Below are positions 33,331-41,579 of a stretch of DNA of 64,000 nt, one piece after another (position 1 is the first letter of the stretch; each line of letters starts with the position of its first letter). A program made the position numbers and the translations under genes. Where the stretch lies: assembly GCA_965200005.1 (NCBI GenBank), contig OZ241331.1, forward strand, positions 3,224,001 through 3,288,000, in the 5' to 3' direction. The DNA is from Aldehydirespirator sp965200005 (GTDB lineage Bacteria; Actinomycetota; Acidimicrobiia; Acidimicrobiales; Aldehydirespiratoraceae). Below the pieces are notes generated by a model, which ran no database searches, was not told where the DNA came from, and saw only the letters and a list, made by a program, of their open reading frames with translations.

Positions 33331-33924
33331 TCACAGACGCTCGTAGAGCTGCGCAACTAGATCATAGATTTCAGCTGCACAGCGATGAAATGTTTCCTGG
33401 TCACCACCTGCTGGATCGACGACCTCTTCCCACGATTCTGGGGTCAATGACTCAAGACCAAGGCTTTCGACTCGTTGAGTGAGGCTCTGACCAGCCGATG
33501 AATCCGAGGAAGGCAGTTGCTTTGCAAGTCGGGGCAACGAACCTGTCTTTGAAGCGGCATCAGGAAACCTAAGGCGCATCCAACGAAGATGCAGCGGCTC
33601 CATTACAACGATCAAGTCTGCTTCTTTTGCGTCACGTGCTCGGAACTGACGTGAGCGATGGGCATGATCCACTAGTCCAAAGTGCTCAAGCGCGAAACGT
33701 GTGCGAATCCCCATGGGGTGCCCCTCCAAAACCAGAGTTCCAGCACTGCGCACGTCAAAGCAATTGCCCTCATCAAGCACTCGTAGCATGGCAGTCGCCA
33801 TAGGCGAGCGAGCAGCATTTCCTGTACAAACCATGTAGATAACGGCTGTTACAGGATGCTCAATGAGCTCTTCTTCAGTTGATGTCTGATTAGATGGCCT
33901 CAACTCGCGGTCATCTATAGACAT
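33331..33924 (-). CDS. low-molecular-weight protein-tyrosine-phosphatase-family protein
   Basis: A 197-residue protein with the P-loop VCTGNAARSPMA (CX5R, catalytic Cys and Arg intact) and the general-acid DP in VVDPAGGDQETF. This arrangement is shared by LMW tyrosine phosphatases and ArsC-type arsenate reductases. The second Cys often found in the P-loop (CTGNICRS) is Ala here, which argues against the redox-regulated phosphatase type. The segment between (about 115-165) is longer than in standard 150-residue enzymes. Target unknown. It lies 23 nt after ipdB in the same direction. Confidence 0.8.
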   Translation of the reverse strand: MSIDDRELRPSNQTSTEEELIEHPVTAVIYMVCTGNAARSPMATAMLRVLDEGNCFDVRSAGTLVLEGHPMGIRTRFALEHFGLVDHAHRSRQFRARDAKEADLIVVMEPLHLRWMRLRFPDAASKTGSLPRLAKQLPSSDSSAGQSLTQRVESLGLESLTPESWEEVVDPAGGDQETFHRCAAEIYDLVAQLYERL

Positions 33925-33947
33925 CCAGTTAGGGAGTTGAATTCGTG

Positions 33948-34754
33948 TCAGCGGAACTCTGCCTTGCGGATTCCGCGCGGATCGATGACCTCTCTAATCA
34001 GCTCAAGTTCGTGGTCGCTTGGCAGACGGCTCACCGGGACCTCATCGGGCACCACAAGTTCAAATGCTGTTGCTGACTCAACGTCCTCGAGTGTGACGCC
34101 CGGATGAATCGTACGCAAACGCATTGAGTTGTCCGGCGTCTCAAAGTCATACGTTCCTAGGTTGGTGACCACGCGACGGATCTCATGAAATCTCCGGATC
34201 TGTTCTCCTAGTTCAACAACACGGTCATAGCCGGGACCAGAGACCACATCCACCTGGGTCACAAACGTACGAGCCTGGTTTGGAATCCAGTAACTCGTAG
34301 CGTGGTTGATGAGGTTCCCAGGCGCTCCTCGGAAACCGAGTAGTTGCGCCTTCGGTTGACGGTAATCGCCAATCGCAGCAAAGTTCTGATTGCCGAAACG
34401 ATCCATCTGGCTAGCACCCATAACCACATGACGTCGACCCGACCATGCAATATCAAACACAGTCCGGAAGGGAACATAACCCTCTACACCAACACCGACA
34501 GCGCCGGTATTGCCCGTGGCAGGGTCAACAACCGAACCGAAGGGGCAGGCACCAGTTATCGCAAATGCCATCGTGTCTGTCAGCATAAGGTCAGGTTCGA
34601 AACTTGCCCTTGCCAGCCGGCCAGCGATCACCGGCAGCGGACCCATCGGATGACAGAGCAGTTCACCGTCACCTCGAAATGCCTCTGCAAGAGCTACAAC
34701 ACAGATTTCATCAATAGTCGCGCTATGGCTCTGTGTTGATTGCACGGCACTCAT
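33948..34754 (-). CDS. ipdB: COCHEA-CoA hydrolase subunit IpdB
   Basis: A 268-residue class I CoA-transferase-fold beta subunit that reads like mycobacterial IpdB: PMGPLPVIAGRLARASFEPDLMLTDTMAF, GYVPFRTVFDIAWSGRRHVVMGASQMDRFGNQN and LLGFRGAPGNLINHATSYWIPNQARTFV. With IpdA it opens the last (C) ring of the steroid nucleus as COCHEA-CoA hydrolase in cholesterol and bile acid breakdown. The start overlaps the ipdA stop by 4 nt, so the subunits are made together. Length is usual. The alternative, a generic glutaconate CoA-transferase, is less likely given the close motif match. Confidence 0.83.
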   Translation of the reverse strand: MSAVQSTQSHSATIDEICVVALAEAFRGDGELLCHPMGPLPVIAGRLARASFEPDLMLTDTMAFAITGACPFGSVVDPATGNTGAVGVGVEGYVPFRTVFDIAWSGRRHVVMGASQMDRFGNQNFAAIGDYRQPKAQLLGFRGAPGNLINHATSYWIPNQARTFVTQVDVVSGPGYDRVVELGEQIRRFHEIRRVVTNLGTYDFETPDNSMRLRTIHPGVTLEDVESATAFELVVPDEVPVSRLPSDHELELIREVIDPRGIRKAEFR

Positions 34755-35629
34755 ACTGTTGCTCCTGTGCCTGTGTCGCGTTGAGCCGACAACCGCTCCC
34801 GATAAGCATCATGAGATGGCAAGTCAAGCCAGTCAGTGCGGAACCGGTTCCATGCATCACGGCTTCGAACCGTTGCGGCATACTGCCTCTGAAATGCCTC
34901 ATCTCGGCCATAGTCAGGGAGACACTCTGTGAAGTGAGCACCACCAGGTGCCTCAACCACACCGTCTGTGTACAACCGCGAGATCTTTAAGGTGTGAAAC
35001 GACCCTTCATCAAGGAGTTCGTCAGTAGGAACGATCCGCTCGCATGACATGAAACACCGGCGTGCAGCCATCGCAAAGAGATCATCGAAATACAGATCAG
35101 GCCCAAGAAACTGACCATTGCCCGAGGCATCGGCCCGGTTCATATGAATTAGCGATACATCAATGTCGAATGCGGGAATAGCCACCAGTTCAGTCGCATC
35201 GTCATAGGGACTCGTAACCATGCGCAGATCGGGGCTATAGGTCAACATGTCTGACCCCAGCCCTGCACGGGTCGGGTAAAACGGCACTCGGTGAGCAGCA
35301 GCTAGCAAACCGAGATAGAAGGCCCCCTCATCAAACTCCCGAACCTCAACACTGCCACTCTGGCGCGCAAGCCGGAAGTGAGGTTCAAGAGGGATTGAAT
35401 CAAGCGAAACGAAGCCATAAGTGACACGCCGCACCTTCTTGGCGGCACAAAGCAGACCAACATCTGGCCCCCCGTATGTGACCACATGAAGGTCACACAA
35501 GTCGCTGCGCAAGATGGCACGCACCAAAGACATCGGCTTGCGGCGAGAACCCCAGCCGCCAATCCCGACCGTCATGCCATTTTGAAGCTCAGAGACCACC
35601 TCGTCTTCGGTCATACGTTTGTCGGGCAC
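34751..35629 (-). CDS. ipdA: COCHEA-CoA hydrolase subunit IpdA
   Basis: A 292-residue alpha subunit matching mycobacterial IpdA in its opening (MPDKRMTEDEVVSEL, then GWGSRRKPMSLVRAILRSDL) and in VVTYGGPDVGLLCAAKKVRRVTYGFVSLDS and FYPTRAGLGSD. It works with IpdB, encoded directly after it. The GTG at 35629 is chosen because it gives the family N-terminus; the frame continues 8 codons upstream. The 110-nt region between it and the divergent SDR gene should hold promoters; I saw no KstR2-like palindrome there. Confidence 0.84.
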   Translation of the reverse strand: MPDKRMTEDEVVSELQNGMTVGIGGWGSRRKPMSLVRAILRSDLCDLHVVTYGGPDVGLLCAAKKVRRVTYGFVSLDSIPLEPHFRLARQSGSVEVREFDEGAFYLGLLAAAHRVPFYPTRAGLGSDMLTYSPDLRMVTSPYDDATELVAIPAFDIDVSLIHMNRADASGNGQFLGPDLYFDDLFAMAARRCFMSCERIVPTDELLDEGSFHTLKISRLYTDGVVEAPGGAHFTECLPDYGRDEAFQRQYAATVRSRDAWNRFRTDWLDLPSHDAYRERLSAQRDTGTGATV

Positions 35630-35739
35630 CTCCGCACCGTAGGCGCATCGCAACAGCCTCGCTACCGCCCCACCTATCCCGAGCCGTCAATACGCTTGCG
35701 GATGCGGCCCTGTGGCGTCCAGCAAAGCGAGGTAGCAAC

Positions 35740-36549
35740 TTGAGCACCAATCCGCTTGACATGACGGGTCGCACTGTGATCGTCACCGGCGCCACGATGG
35801 GCCTCGGACGGGTGATCGCAGAGACGTTCCTTGATCGCGGAGCCACAGTTGTGATCTGTGCGCGGCGTGAGCCCCGTGAGCCGGTGGCAACGCCTGAGAG
35901 ACAAGCTCACTTCGTTGCAGCAGACGTGCGTGACCCGAAACAGATCGCAGGAGTCAGAGACGAGGCGCTACGCCTCGGCGGACGCATTGATGTGCTCGTC
36001 AACAATGCGGGTGGAGCACCGCCGTCTGACACTGCGACAGTGTCACCTCGCTTCAACGAGAAGATCATCGCGTTGAACCTGCTTGCCCCGCTGACGTTCG
36101 CTCAAGCTGTACATCCTGTGATGAATGATCAACCCGATGGCGGTGTCATCATCAACATCTCGTCGGTGTCGGGCAGCCGAGCCAACCCGCATGGCGCCGC
36201 CTACGGAGCTGCCAAGGCTGGGCTTGCAAACCTGACCGAGACCCTGGCCCATGAGTGGGGCCCCAGAATCCGAGTGCTCAACCTTGTGGTCGGTCTCATC
36301 ATCACCGGACAAGCCCACCTCTACTACGGCGACCAATCAGGCATCGACGCGATCGGTTCGGCGCTGGCACTCGGACGTCTTGGCAACCCCGCAGAGGTAG
36401 CAAATGTCGTACTCTTTTGCGCTTCACCTCTCGCGTCATATGTGTCAGGGGCTTCGATTCCGGTGCATGGCGGCGGGGAGTCACCGGCCTACCTGAACGC
36501 TTCCACTGCTTCGCTCGCTCGCGAGACGCCTCAACAAGGGAAACCGTAG
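35740..36549 (+). CDS. SDR-family oxidoreductase divergent from ipdAB
   Basis: A 269-residue classical SDR: TGATMGLG, ADVRD, NNAGGAPP, catalytic Ser in NISSVSGS, YGAAK and the closing SGASIPVHGGGESPAYL. In actinobacteria ipdAB is commonly flanked by divergent SDR genes serving steroid C/D-ring catabolism, so such a role is likely here but the reaction is not assigned. The frame opens with TTG 35740; ATG 35761 (MTGRTVIV) would remove seven residues and is also plausible. It ends 2 nt before the next gene. Confidence 0.82.
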   Translation: MSTNPLDMTGRTVIVTGATMGLGRVIAETFLDRGATVVICARREPREPVATPERQAHFVAADVRDPKQIAGVRDEALRLGGRIDVLVNNAGGAPPSDTATVSPRFNEKIIALNLLAPLTFAQAVHPVMNDQPDGGVIINISSVSGSRANPHGAAYGAAKAGLANLTETLAHEWGPRIRVLNLVVGLIITGQAHLYYGDQSGIDAIGSALALGRLGNPAEVANVVLFCASPLASYVSGASIPVHGGGESPAYLNASTASLARETPQQGKP

Positions 36550-36551
36550 GA

Positions 36552-37076
36552 ATGCAGGCGAACACGGTGAGAGCCTCGCAGTCGGCTCCGCTGCGCCGCC
36601 ATCAACTATTCGCACTCGCAGCCGTTTGTCTGATCGCAACGGTTGCACCCTTCGCTCTGTTCACATCTCCTGCGAGCGCACAACACGAAGGCCATGACCA
36701 TGATGTGGAGCACATTGAGAGTCCGGACTCTCAAGACTCTCATGAAGGTCATGATCACGTTGAGAGTCCCGATCCTGCGGATACGCATGAGAGCCACGAC
36801 ACCACCGAACAGATCCCGACCAATCCAGGCACGAGTCCGGACGGATTCCAGCAGGTGCCAACAGGTGCCGAGCGGATCATCGGCTCCCCTGACCCGGGCC
36901 CAGATCCTCTCCACTCAGGCGACAGGGGAGGTTCGCTGCAACTCATGACCATGGGTACAGTCGCCGCTGCTGTCGCCTTCATAATGTGGCGCATCACTCG
37001 TGCCGCCCGGCGAGCTGCTCGCTTCCGCAACACCTCGGCAGCGCAATCGGGAGCGCCGTCCGCAACCGAATCCTAA
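36552..37076 (+). CDS. His/Asp-rich exported protein with C-terminal membrane anchor
   Basis: A 174-residue protein I do not recognise as a family. An N-terminal signal segment (RRHQLFALAAVCLIATVAPFALF, then SPASAQ, a signal peptidase I-like site) is followed by a short His-rich stretch of two similar blocks, EGHDHDVEHIESPDSQDSHEGHDHVESPD (about 53-82) with further DTHESHD, then a Pro/Gly-rich linker and a membrane helix (about 133-150, LMTMGTVAAAVAFIMWRI) with an Arg-rich end. The histidines suggest binding of Zn, Ni, Cu or Co outside the membrane. It directly precedes the siroheme genes, but a role in iron or cobalt handling there is only a guess. Confidence 0.65.
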   Translation: MQANTVRASQSAPLRRHQLFALAAVCLIATVAPFALFTSPASAQHEGHDHDVEHIESPDSQDSHEGHDHVESPDPADTHESHDTTEQIPTNPGTSPDGFQQVPTGAERIIGSPDPGPDPLHSGDRGGSLQLMTMGTVAAAVAFIMWRITRAARRAARFRNTSAAQSGAPSATES

Positions 37077-37166
37077 TCCCGACAAATCCGATCAGAATTA
37101 TTGCATTTTGGGACGAGGCGGTTGTAGCCTCGCTCTAATCCCGACCAGTCTTATCAGAATTGTCAG
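37073..37166 (+). promoter_or_regulatory. leader of the siroheme operon: two imperfect 31-nt repeats around a hairpin
   Basis: CTAATCCCGAC...ATCAGAATT occurs twice, at 37073-37103 and 37135-37165, with about five mismatches in the middle. Between them is a hairpin, CGAGGC at 37114-37119 pairing with GCCTCG at 37127-37132 over a 7-nt loop. The first repeat overlaps the stop of the preceding gene and the second ends just before the start of the siroheme dehydrogenase gene. This looks like paired regulator sites or an attenuator-type leader. Confidence 0.5.
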
Positions 37167-37171
37167 GTTTA

Positions 37172-37840
37172 GTGAGCGTTACACACAACCCAACCCGATC
37201 TCTCATCACCTACCCGGTGAACCTCTGTCTCGCCGGTCAACATGTCCTCGTCGTCGGAGGCGGCCCTGTGGCGGCTCGCAAGGTCTCTGGACTACTTGAG
37301 GCATCGGCACGAGTCACCGTCATCGCACCCTGCGCCGCCGATGAGATCTCACACAATCCCAACATCACGTGGCTAAAGCGTCGGTATGAGTCCGGTGATG
37401 CTCGCAACTACCGGCTGATCATTACCGCAACGCAAGACCCCGAGGTCAACGCGGCAGTCGCCCGAGATGCCGGCGCAGCAAACGTCTTTGTCAACTCGGC
37501 AGACGATCCCGCCAACTGCACGTTCACCTTGCCCGCCGTGGCACGGCAAGGCGACATCACAGTGGCCGTGTCGACAGGGGGCCGCAGCCCCGCGATGGCT
37601 CGCTGGCTGCGTCAGCGCTTCGAACGTGAGATCGACCCTGCACACGGCGAGCTGCTTGAGTTGGTGTCAGATGCAAGAGTCCGGCTCAAATCGGAGCGTG
37701 GAACCTCCGAAGTTGCCGGCTGGGGCTCCGCTCTGTCGGAGAGGCTGGTCGAGCTAGTCCGCTCGGGCCAGACACAAGCAGCCCGGCAACTGCTTGCCGA
37801 TTGCCTCGGGCTCACAACACACAAGGCATTGGCGTCATGA
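37172..37840 (+). CDS. precorrin-2 dehydrogenase / sirohydrochlorin ferrochelatase-like protein
   Basis: About 222 residues with the Met8/CysG N-terminal layout: HVLVVGGGPVAARKVSGLL (NAD-binding Rossmann), the NVFVNSADDPANCTFTLPAVARQGDITVAVSTGGRSPAMARWLRQRFE block, and a helical C-terminus. It oxidises precorrin-2 to sirohydrochlorin and may insert iron. Together with the next gene it makes siroheme for the reductase downstream. GTG 37172 is preferred over the upstream TTG at 37160. The stop overlaps the next start by 4 nt. Confidence 0.87.
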   Translation: MSVTHNPTRSLITYPVNLCLAGQHVLVVGGGPVAARKVSGLLEASARVTVIAPCAADEISHNPNITWLKRRYESGDARNYRLIITATQDPEVNAAVARDAGAANVFVNSADDPANCTFTLPAVARQGDITVAVSTGGRSPAMARWLRQRFEREIDPAHGELLELVSDARVRLKSERGTSEVAGWGSALSERLVELVRSGQTQAARQLLADCLGLTTHKALAS

Positions 37841-38706
37841 CGGTTCACCTTGTCGGTGCAGGGCCAGGCGACCCCGGGTTACTGACGCTGAGGGCAGCTG
37901 AGCTGTTGCGACAAGCCGATGTGGTCGTGCATGACCGGCTCATCGAACAAAGCGTGCTTGATCTCATCCCGATTTGGGCCGAGCGCATCAGTGTCGGCAA
38001 GACACCCGGCAGGCCAAGCATCTCCCAAGAGCAGATCAACGCACTGCTCATTGATCGCGCGGGCCGCTACGGCTGCGTGGTGCGCCTCAAAGGTGGCGAC
38101 CCGTTTGTGTTCGGGCGTGGTGGCGAGGAAGCGGTGGCGCTGCGACAGGCCGGGGTCGATGTTGAGGTTGTCCCCGGGATTACCTCAGCTGTGAGTGCGC
38201 CCGCCGCGGCAGGTGTGGCAGTCACGATGCGAGGTGTCTCGAGCGGCTTCACAGTCGTGACCGCTCACCAAGACCCTCACACCGATCGCAAGCTCGATTG
38301 GGATGCACTCGCTCGCGGGGGGACAACCCTGGTGATCCTCATGGGGGTCGGCCGTAGAGCGCAGATCGCCGAGCGCCTACAAGCCGCGGGCATGCCGGCG
38401 GACACACCGGTAGCAGTGATCAGGGCCGCATCCACGCCTCGCCAGCAGATCCAGCGCTGCGACCTTGCGGGCCTGCCAGAGATCCGAACCGCGCCCCCCG
38501 CAACGATCGTGATCGGAGCAGTCGCCGCCTCGGATGTGTTGCACGGCTCAACTGACACAACGACACCGGTCGAACTGCCCGGCGAACTGTTGAAAGCGCG
38601 AGAACAAGCAATCGCCCGACACCCATCAACCCTGACAGCCCAACCACTCACCCGGGTGGGACTCGCCACCAACGCAGTCATCCACTCCGGAATTGTCGAC
38701 ACATGA
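37837..38706 (+). CDS. cobA: uroporphyrinogen-III C-methyltransferase
   Basis: A 289-residue SAM-dependent methyltransferase of the SUMT type. VHLVGAGPGDPGLLTLRAAELL is the conserved N-terminus, VVRLKGGDPFVFGRGGEE and VVPGITSAVSAPAAAGV are the SAM/substrate motifs and DTPVAVIRAASTPRQQ the later one. It methylates C2 and C7 of uroporphyrinogen III to precorrin-2. The start (ATG 37837) overlaps the preceding stop. The last 50 residues are a Thr/Pro-rich tail. An adjacent reductase gene shows that the product feeds siroheme rather than cobalamin. Confidence 0.9.
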   Translation: MTVHLVGAGPGDPGLLTLRAAELLRQADVVVHDRLIEQSVLDLIPIWAERISVGKTPGRPSISQEQINALLIDRAGRYGCVVRLKGGDPFVFGRGGEEAVALRQAGVDVEVVPGITSAVSAPAAAGVAVTMRGVSSGFTVVTAHQDPHTDRKLDWDALARGGTTLVILMGVGRRAQIAERLQAAGMPADTPVAVIRAASTPRQQIQRCDLAGLPEIRTAPPATIVIGAVAASDVLHGSTDTTTPVELPGELLKAREQAIARHPSTLTAQPLTRVGLATNAVIHSGIVDT

Positions 38707-38716
38707 GGAACCCACT

Positions 38717-40546
38717 GTGACCCTGCTAGCGCCTACCTACCCCACGACTAACGCACCTACTCACATTTCCAGTCCCCCAGTCGGCGGCCCGATTGATCCG
38801 ACAATTCAGGCTGACATAGACAAGTTCGTCGAGATGCTCTCCCGCTACGAAGCAGGCGAGATCAGTGAGGACGTGTTTAAGGTGTTCCGGCTCAATAACG
38901 GCATCTATGGACAACGCCAGGGCGGAACCAACCACATGGTGAGGGTCAAGGTGCCGTATGGGTCGATCCGCCCTGAACAACTAGAGATGCTCGGCTGGCT
39001 CGTCGAGAACTACAGCCGTGGATGGGGTCACATCACGACCCGCCAGAACATCCAGTTCCACTATGCGCAGCTAGAGCAGATTCCGGACGTGCTTGGTCAT
39101 CTGGCGTCGGTGGGGCTCACGACCCGGGAGGCGTGCGGCGACACGGTTCGTAATGTCGCTGGATGTCACCTGGCAGGCGCCTGCCCTTACGAGAAGATCG
39201 ACATCAGCGCCTGGGCTGAAGCGACGTACCGTCACTTCGTTCGCAATCCGATCAGCCAGCGTCTACCGCGCAAGTTCAAGATCAACTTCTCAGGATGTGA
39301 AACCGACTGCGGACAGGCCATGTTCAACGATGTTGGAGTGATCGGTGTCGTGCGCCAGCGTGAGGACGGCACATCTGAACGTGGCTTCAGGGTTTACATC
39401 GCCGGTGGTCTGGGCACCACGCCACATCCTGCTCTGGCATTGGAGGAGTTCACCGCTCGCGAGGATCTGCTACCAACGATCGAGTCGTGCCTGCGGGTGT
39501 TTGACCAGGCTGGCAACCGCGACAACAAGCTGCGCGCGAGGATGAAATGGCTTGTCAAGACCCTCGGATATGACGAGGTCAAGCGCCGGATTCTGGCGCA
39601 ACGTCGGCTGCTCGTGGCATCGTCTTCTTGGCCAGGTGGGATTCCCGTTGAGGTTCAACTTGATGGCGACGACCCGGCTGGCATCAGCGACATCACTCCA
39701 GCAAGCGCTATGGGTCAAGGCACCGCTGTCACTATTGGTCGCGGTTCGCCCTTTGACCGCTGGCAGCGTGTCAACGTTGTCCGAGGCGTGCGTGACGGCA
39801 CAGTTTCGGTGTACGCACAAGCACCGTTGGGTGACATCACCGGCGAGCAGTTCAGGGCTCTCGCGTCGCTCCAGAGAAGCCTCGGAGCCGACGTACGTCT
39901 GACGAATCGCCAGAACGTCGTGTTCCGGGGCGTGGAGGAAAGGGCTCTACGTTTCGTGTTCGCTCACCTTGAGGCTGCCGGAATGGCTCGCCCCGGTGCC
40001 GAACTCGCACGTGACATCGTTGCTTGCCCGGGCGCTGACACCTGCAATCTTGCTGTCACCCAGAGTCGGGGTCTCGCTAAGGAAATCGAGGATCGCCTCG
40101 AGTCTGAGGGGCTTGCCGACGTTGCTGGGTTGAGGATCAACATCTCCGGCTGCCCTAACTCGTGCGGTCAGCATCACGCAGCCGACATCGGTTTCTTTGG
40201 GGCCGAACGTAGAGCGCACGGCCAAAGCGCGCCGGGTTACCAGATGCTTCTCGGCGGCTTCATCGGCGACGAGCAAGCCCACTTCGGCAAGCGAGTACTG
40301 CGACTTCCTGCACGAGTGGTTCCTGAGGCCACGGTGCGAGTCACACGGCGTTTCGTTGCTGGAAGGCGTGCAGGAGAGTCGTTTCACGAGTGGTTGAAGC
40401 GCAGCGGCGGAGCGCGAGTCGTGGCAGCCGAACTGAAAGAACTGAATGTGATCCCGAGCCCCGAGATCGACCCGTCGTTCTATGTCGACTTCGACGAGGC
40501 AAGCCCCTTCGCTGTAACTGTCGGCGCCTCGGAATGCGCCACCTAG
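38717..40546 (+). CDS. ferredoxin-type nitrite/sulfite reductase
   Basis: A 609-residue siroheme/[4Fe-4S] reductase with two homologous halves. The cluster cysteines are in ACPGADTCNLA and ISGCPNSCGQH; the siroheme-binding region includes GWGHITTRQNIQFHY and the Arg/Lys-rich LPRKFKINFSGC. It performs the six-electron reduction of sulfite to sulfide or nitrite to ammonia in the cytoplasm; which one cannot be decided from sequence, though the cysteine/methionine gene at the window's end and siroheme genes beside it fit sulfite assimilation. GTG 38717 has GAGG about 8 nt upstream; a TTG at 38693 would overlap the preceding gene. Confidence 0.88.
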   Translation: MTLLAPTYPTTNAPTHISSPPVGGPIDPTIQADIDKFVEMLSRYEAGEISEDVFKVFRLNNGIYGQRQGGTNHMVRVKVPYGSIRPEQLEMLGWLVENYSRGWGHITTRQNIQFHYAQLEQIPDVLGHLASVGLTTREACGDTVRNVAGCHLAGACPYEKIDISAWAEATYRHFVRNPISQRLPRKFKINFSGCETDCGQAMFNDVGVIGVVRQREDGTSERGFRVYIAGGLGTTPHPALALEEFTAREDLLPTIESCLRVFDQAGNRDNKLRARMKWLVKTLGYDEVKRRILAQRRLLVASSSWPGGIPVEVQLDGDDPAGISDITPASAMGQGTAVTIGRGSPFDRWQRVNVVRGVRDGTVSVYAQAPLGDITGEQFRALASLQRSLGADVRLTNRQNVVFRGVEERALRFVFAHLEAAGMARPGAELARDIVACPGADTCNLAVTQSRGLAKEIEDRLESEGLADVAGLRINISGCPNSCGQHHAADIGFFGAERRAHGQSAPGYQMLLGGFIGDEQAHFGKRVLRLPARVVPEATVRVTRRFVAGRRAGESFHEWLKRSGGARVVAAELKELNVIPSPEIDPSFYVDFDEASPFAVTVGASECAT

Positions 40547-40583
40547 ATCTCACGGCAGGTGACCTAAACGGTCAAGCGGGATG

Positions 40584-41579
40584 TCAGCGACGCCTTACCG
40601 GATGGTGACAAGCGACATAGTGATCAGTATCACCGACCCTTTCGGTTTGAGGCTCGACTTGCTGACAGACTTCGGTCGCGTGCGGGCAGCGGGTGTGGAA
40701 GCGACAGCCTTTCGGCGGGTCGGTCGCTGAGGGCAACTCGCCTTCGATGTTGCCCTCGTCCACATCGACTGTCGGCGCTGGCTCAGGAATCGAAGCGAGC
40801 AGCGCCCTCGTGTAGGGGTGAACGGGGCGTTCATGGAGTTCTTGTGTTGATCCGATCTCGCAGACCTTGCCGAGATACATCACCACGAGCCGGTCACTGA
40901 CGTTCTTCACAACGGATAGGTCATGTGAAATAAACAGCATTGTCAGGCCATAACGCTGCTTCATTTCCTCTAACAGATTCAGGATCTGAGCCTGGATTGA
41001 AACGTCCAACGATGACACCGGCTCGTCACAGATCAACAGTTTCGGGTCAAGGGCAAGCGCTCTAGCAATACCGATTCGCTGGCATTGCCCACCCGAAAAC
41101 TCGTGCGGGCGTCGATCGCCGTATCGAGCCTCAACGCCAACGGCTTCCATCAACTCATCGATGCGGGCTCGACTCCACGACCCTTGCGAGTCGCCCCAGA
41201 TTGCAAGACCTTCACTGATCACATCACGCACCTTGCGCCTCGGATTCAGCGATGAGATCGGATCCTGAAAGATCATCTGCAACTGCGGACGTATCTTGCG
41301 CAGTTCCTCGCCTTCTAGCTGAGCGATGTCAACATCGCCGTAGCGCACTTCGCCCGCTGCCACGTCAACGAGTCGGATGATTGCTCGCGCAACCGTGGAT
41401 TTTCCGCAACCCGACTCACCGACAATGCCAAGCGTCTCGCCTTCAACAACATCAAACGTGACCCCAGAAACTGCATGCACGACACGCTTGCGGCCAGCGG
41501 GAAACTCAACCACGAGATCCTTGACCGCAAGCAACAGATCATCGCGATCACGTAACTGTGCTTGCCCCGAACCTGCCAT
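40584..41579 (-). CDS. peptide ABC transporter ATP-binding protein (OppF/DppF-like)
   Basis: A 331-residue ABC ATPase. Walker A is GESGCGKST, the signature FSGGQCQRIGIARAL, Walker B LLICDEPVSSLDVS and the C-terminal CRFHTRCPHATEVC is the oligopeptide-permease Fe-S/zinc-like tail. Last gene of a five-gene operon with binding protein, two permeases and a second ATPase; its ATG overlaps the OppD stop by one base (TGATG). Powers peptide uptake. Confidence 0.88.
   Translation of the reverse strand: MAGSGQAQLRDRDDLLLAVKDLVVEFPAGRKRVVHAVSGVTFDVVEGETLGIVGESGCGKSTVARAIIRLVDVAAGEVRYGDVDIAQLEGEELRKIRPQLQMIFQDPISSLNPRRKVRDVISEGLAIWGDSQGSWSRARIDELMEAVGVEARYGDRRPHEFSGGQCQRIGIARALALDPKLLICDEPVSSLDVSIQAQILNLLEEMKQRYGLTMLFISHDLSVVKNVSDRLVVMYLGKVCEIGSTQELHERPVHPYTRALLASIPEPAPTVDVDEGNIEGELPSATDPPKGCRFHTRCPHATEVCQQVEPQTERVGDTDHYVACHHPVRRR

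Noticed and set aside
35630..35739. KstR2-type operator between ipdA and the divergent SDR
   Set aside because: I looked for a CAAG...CTTG palindrome and for AAC..GTT arms and found none.
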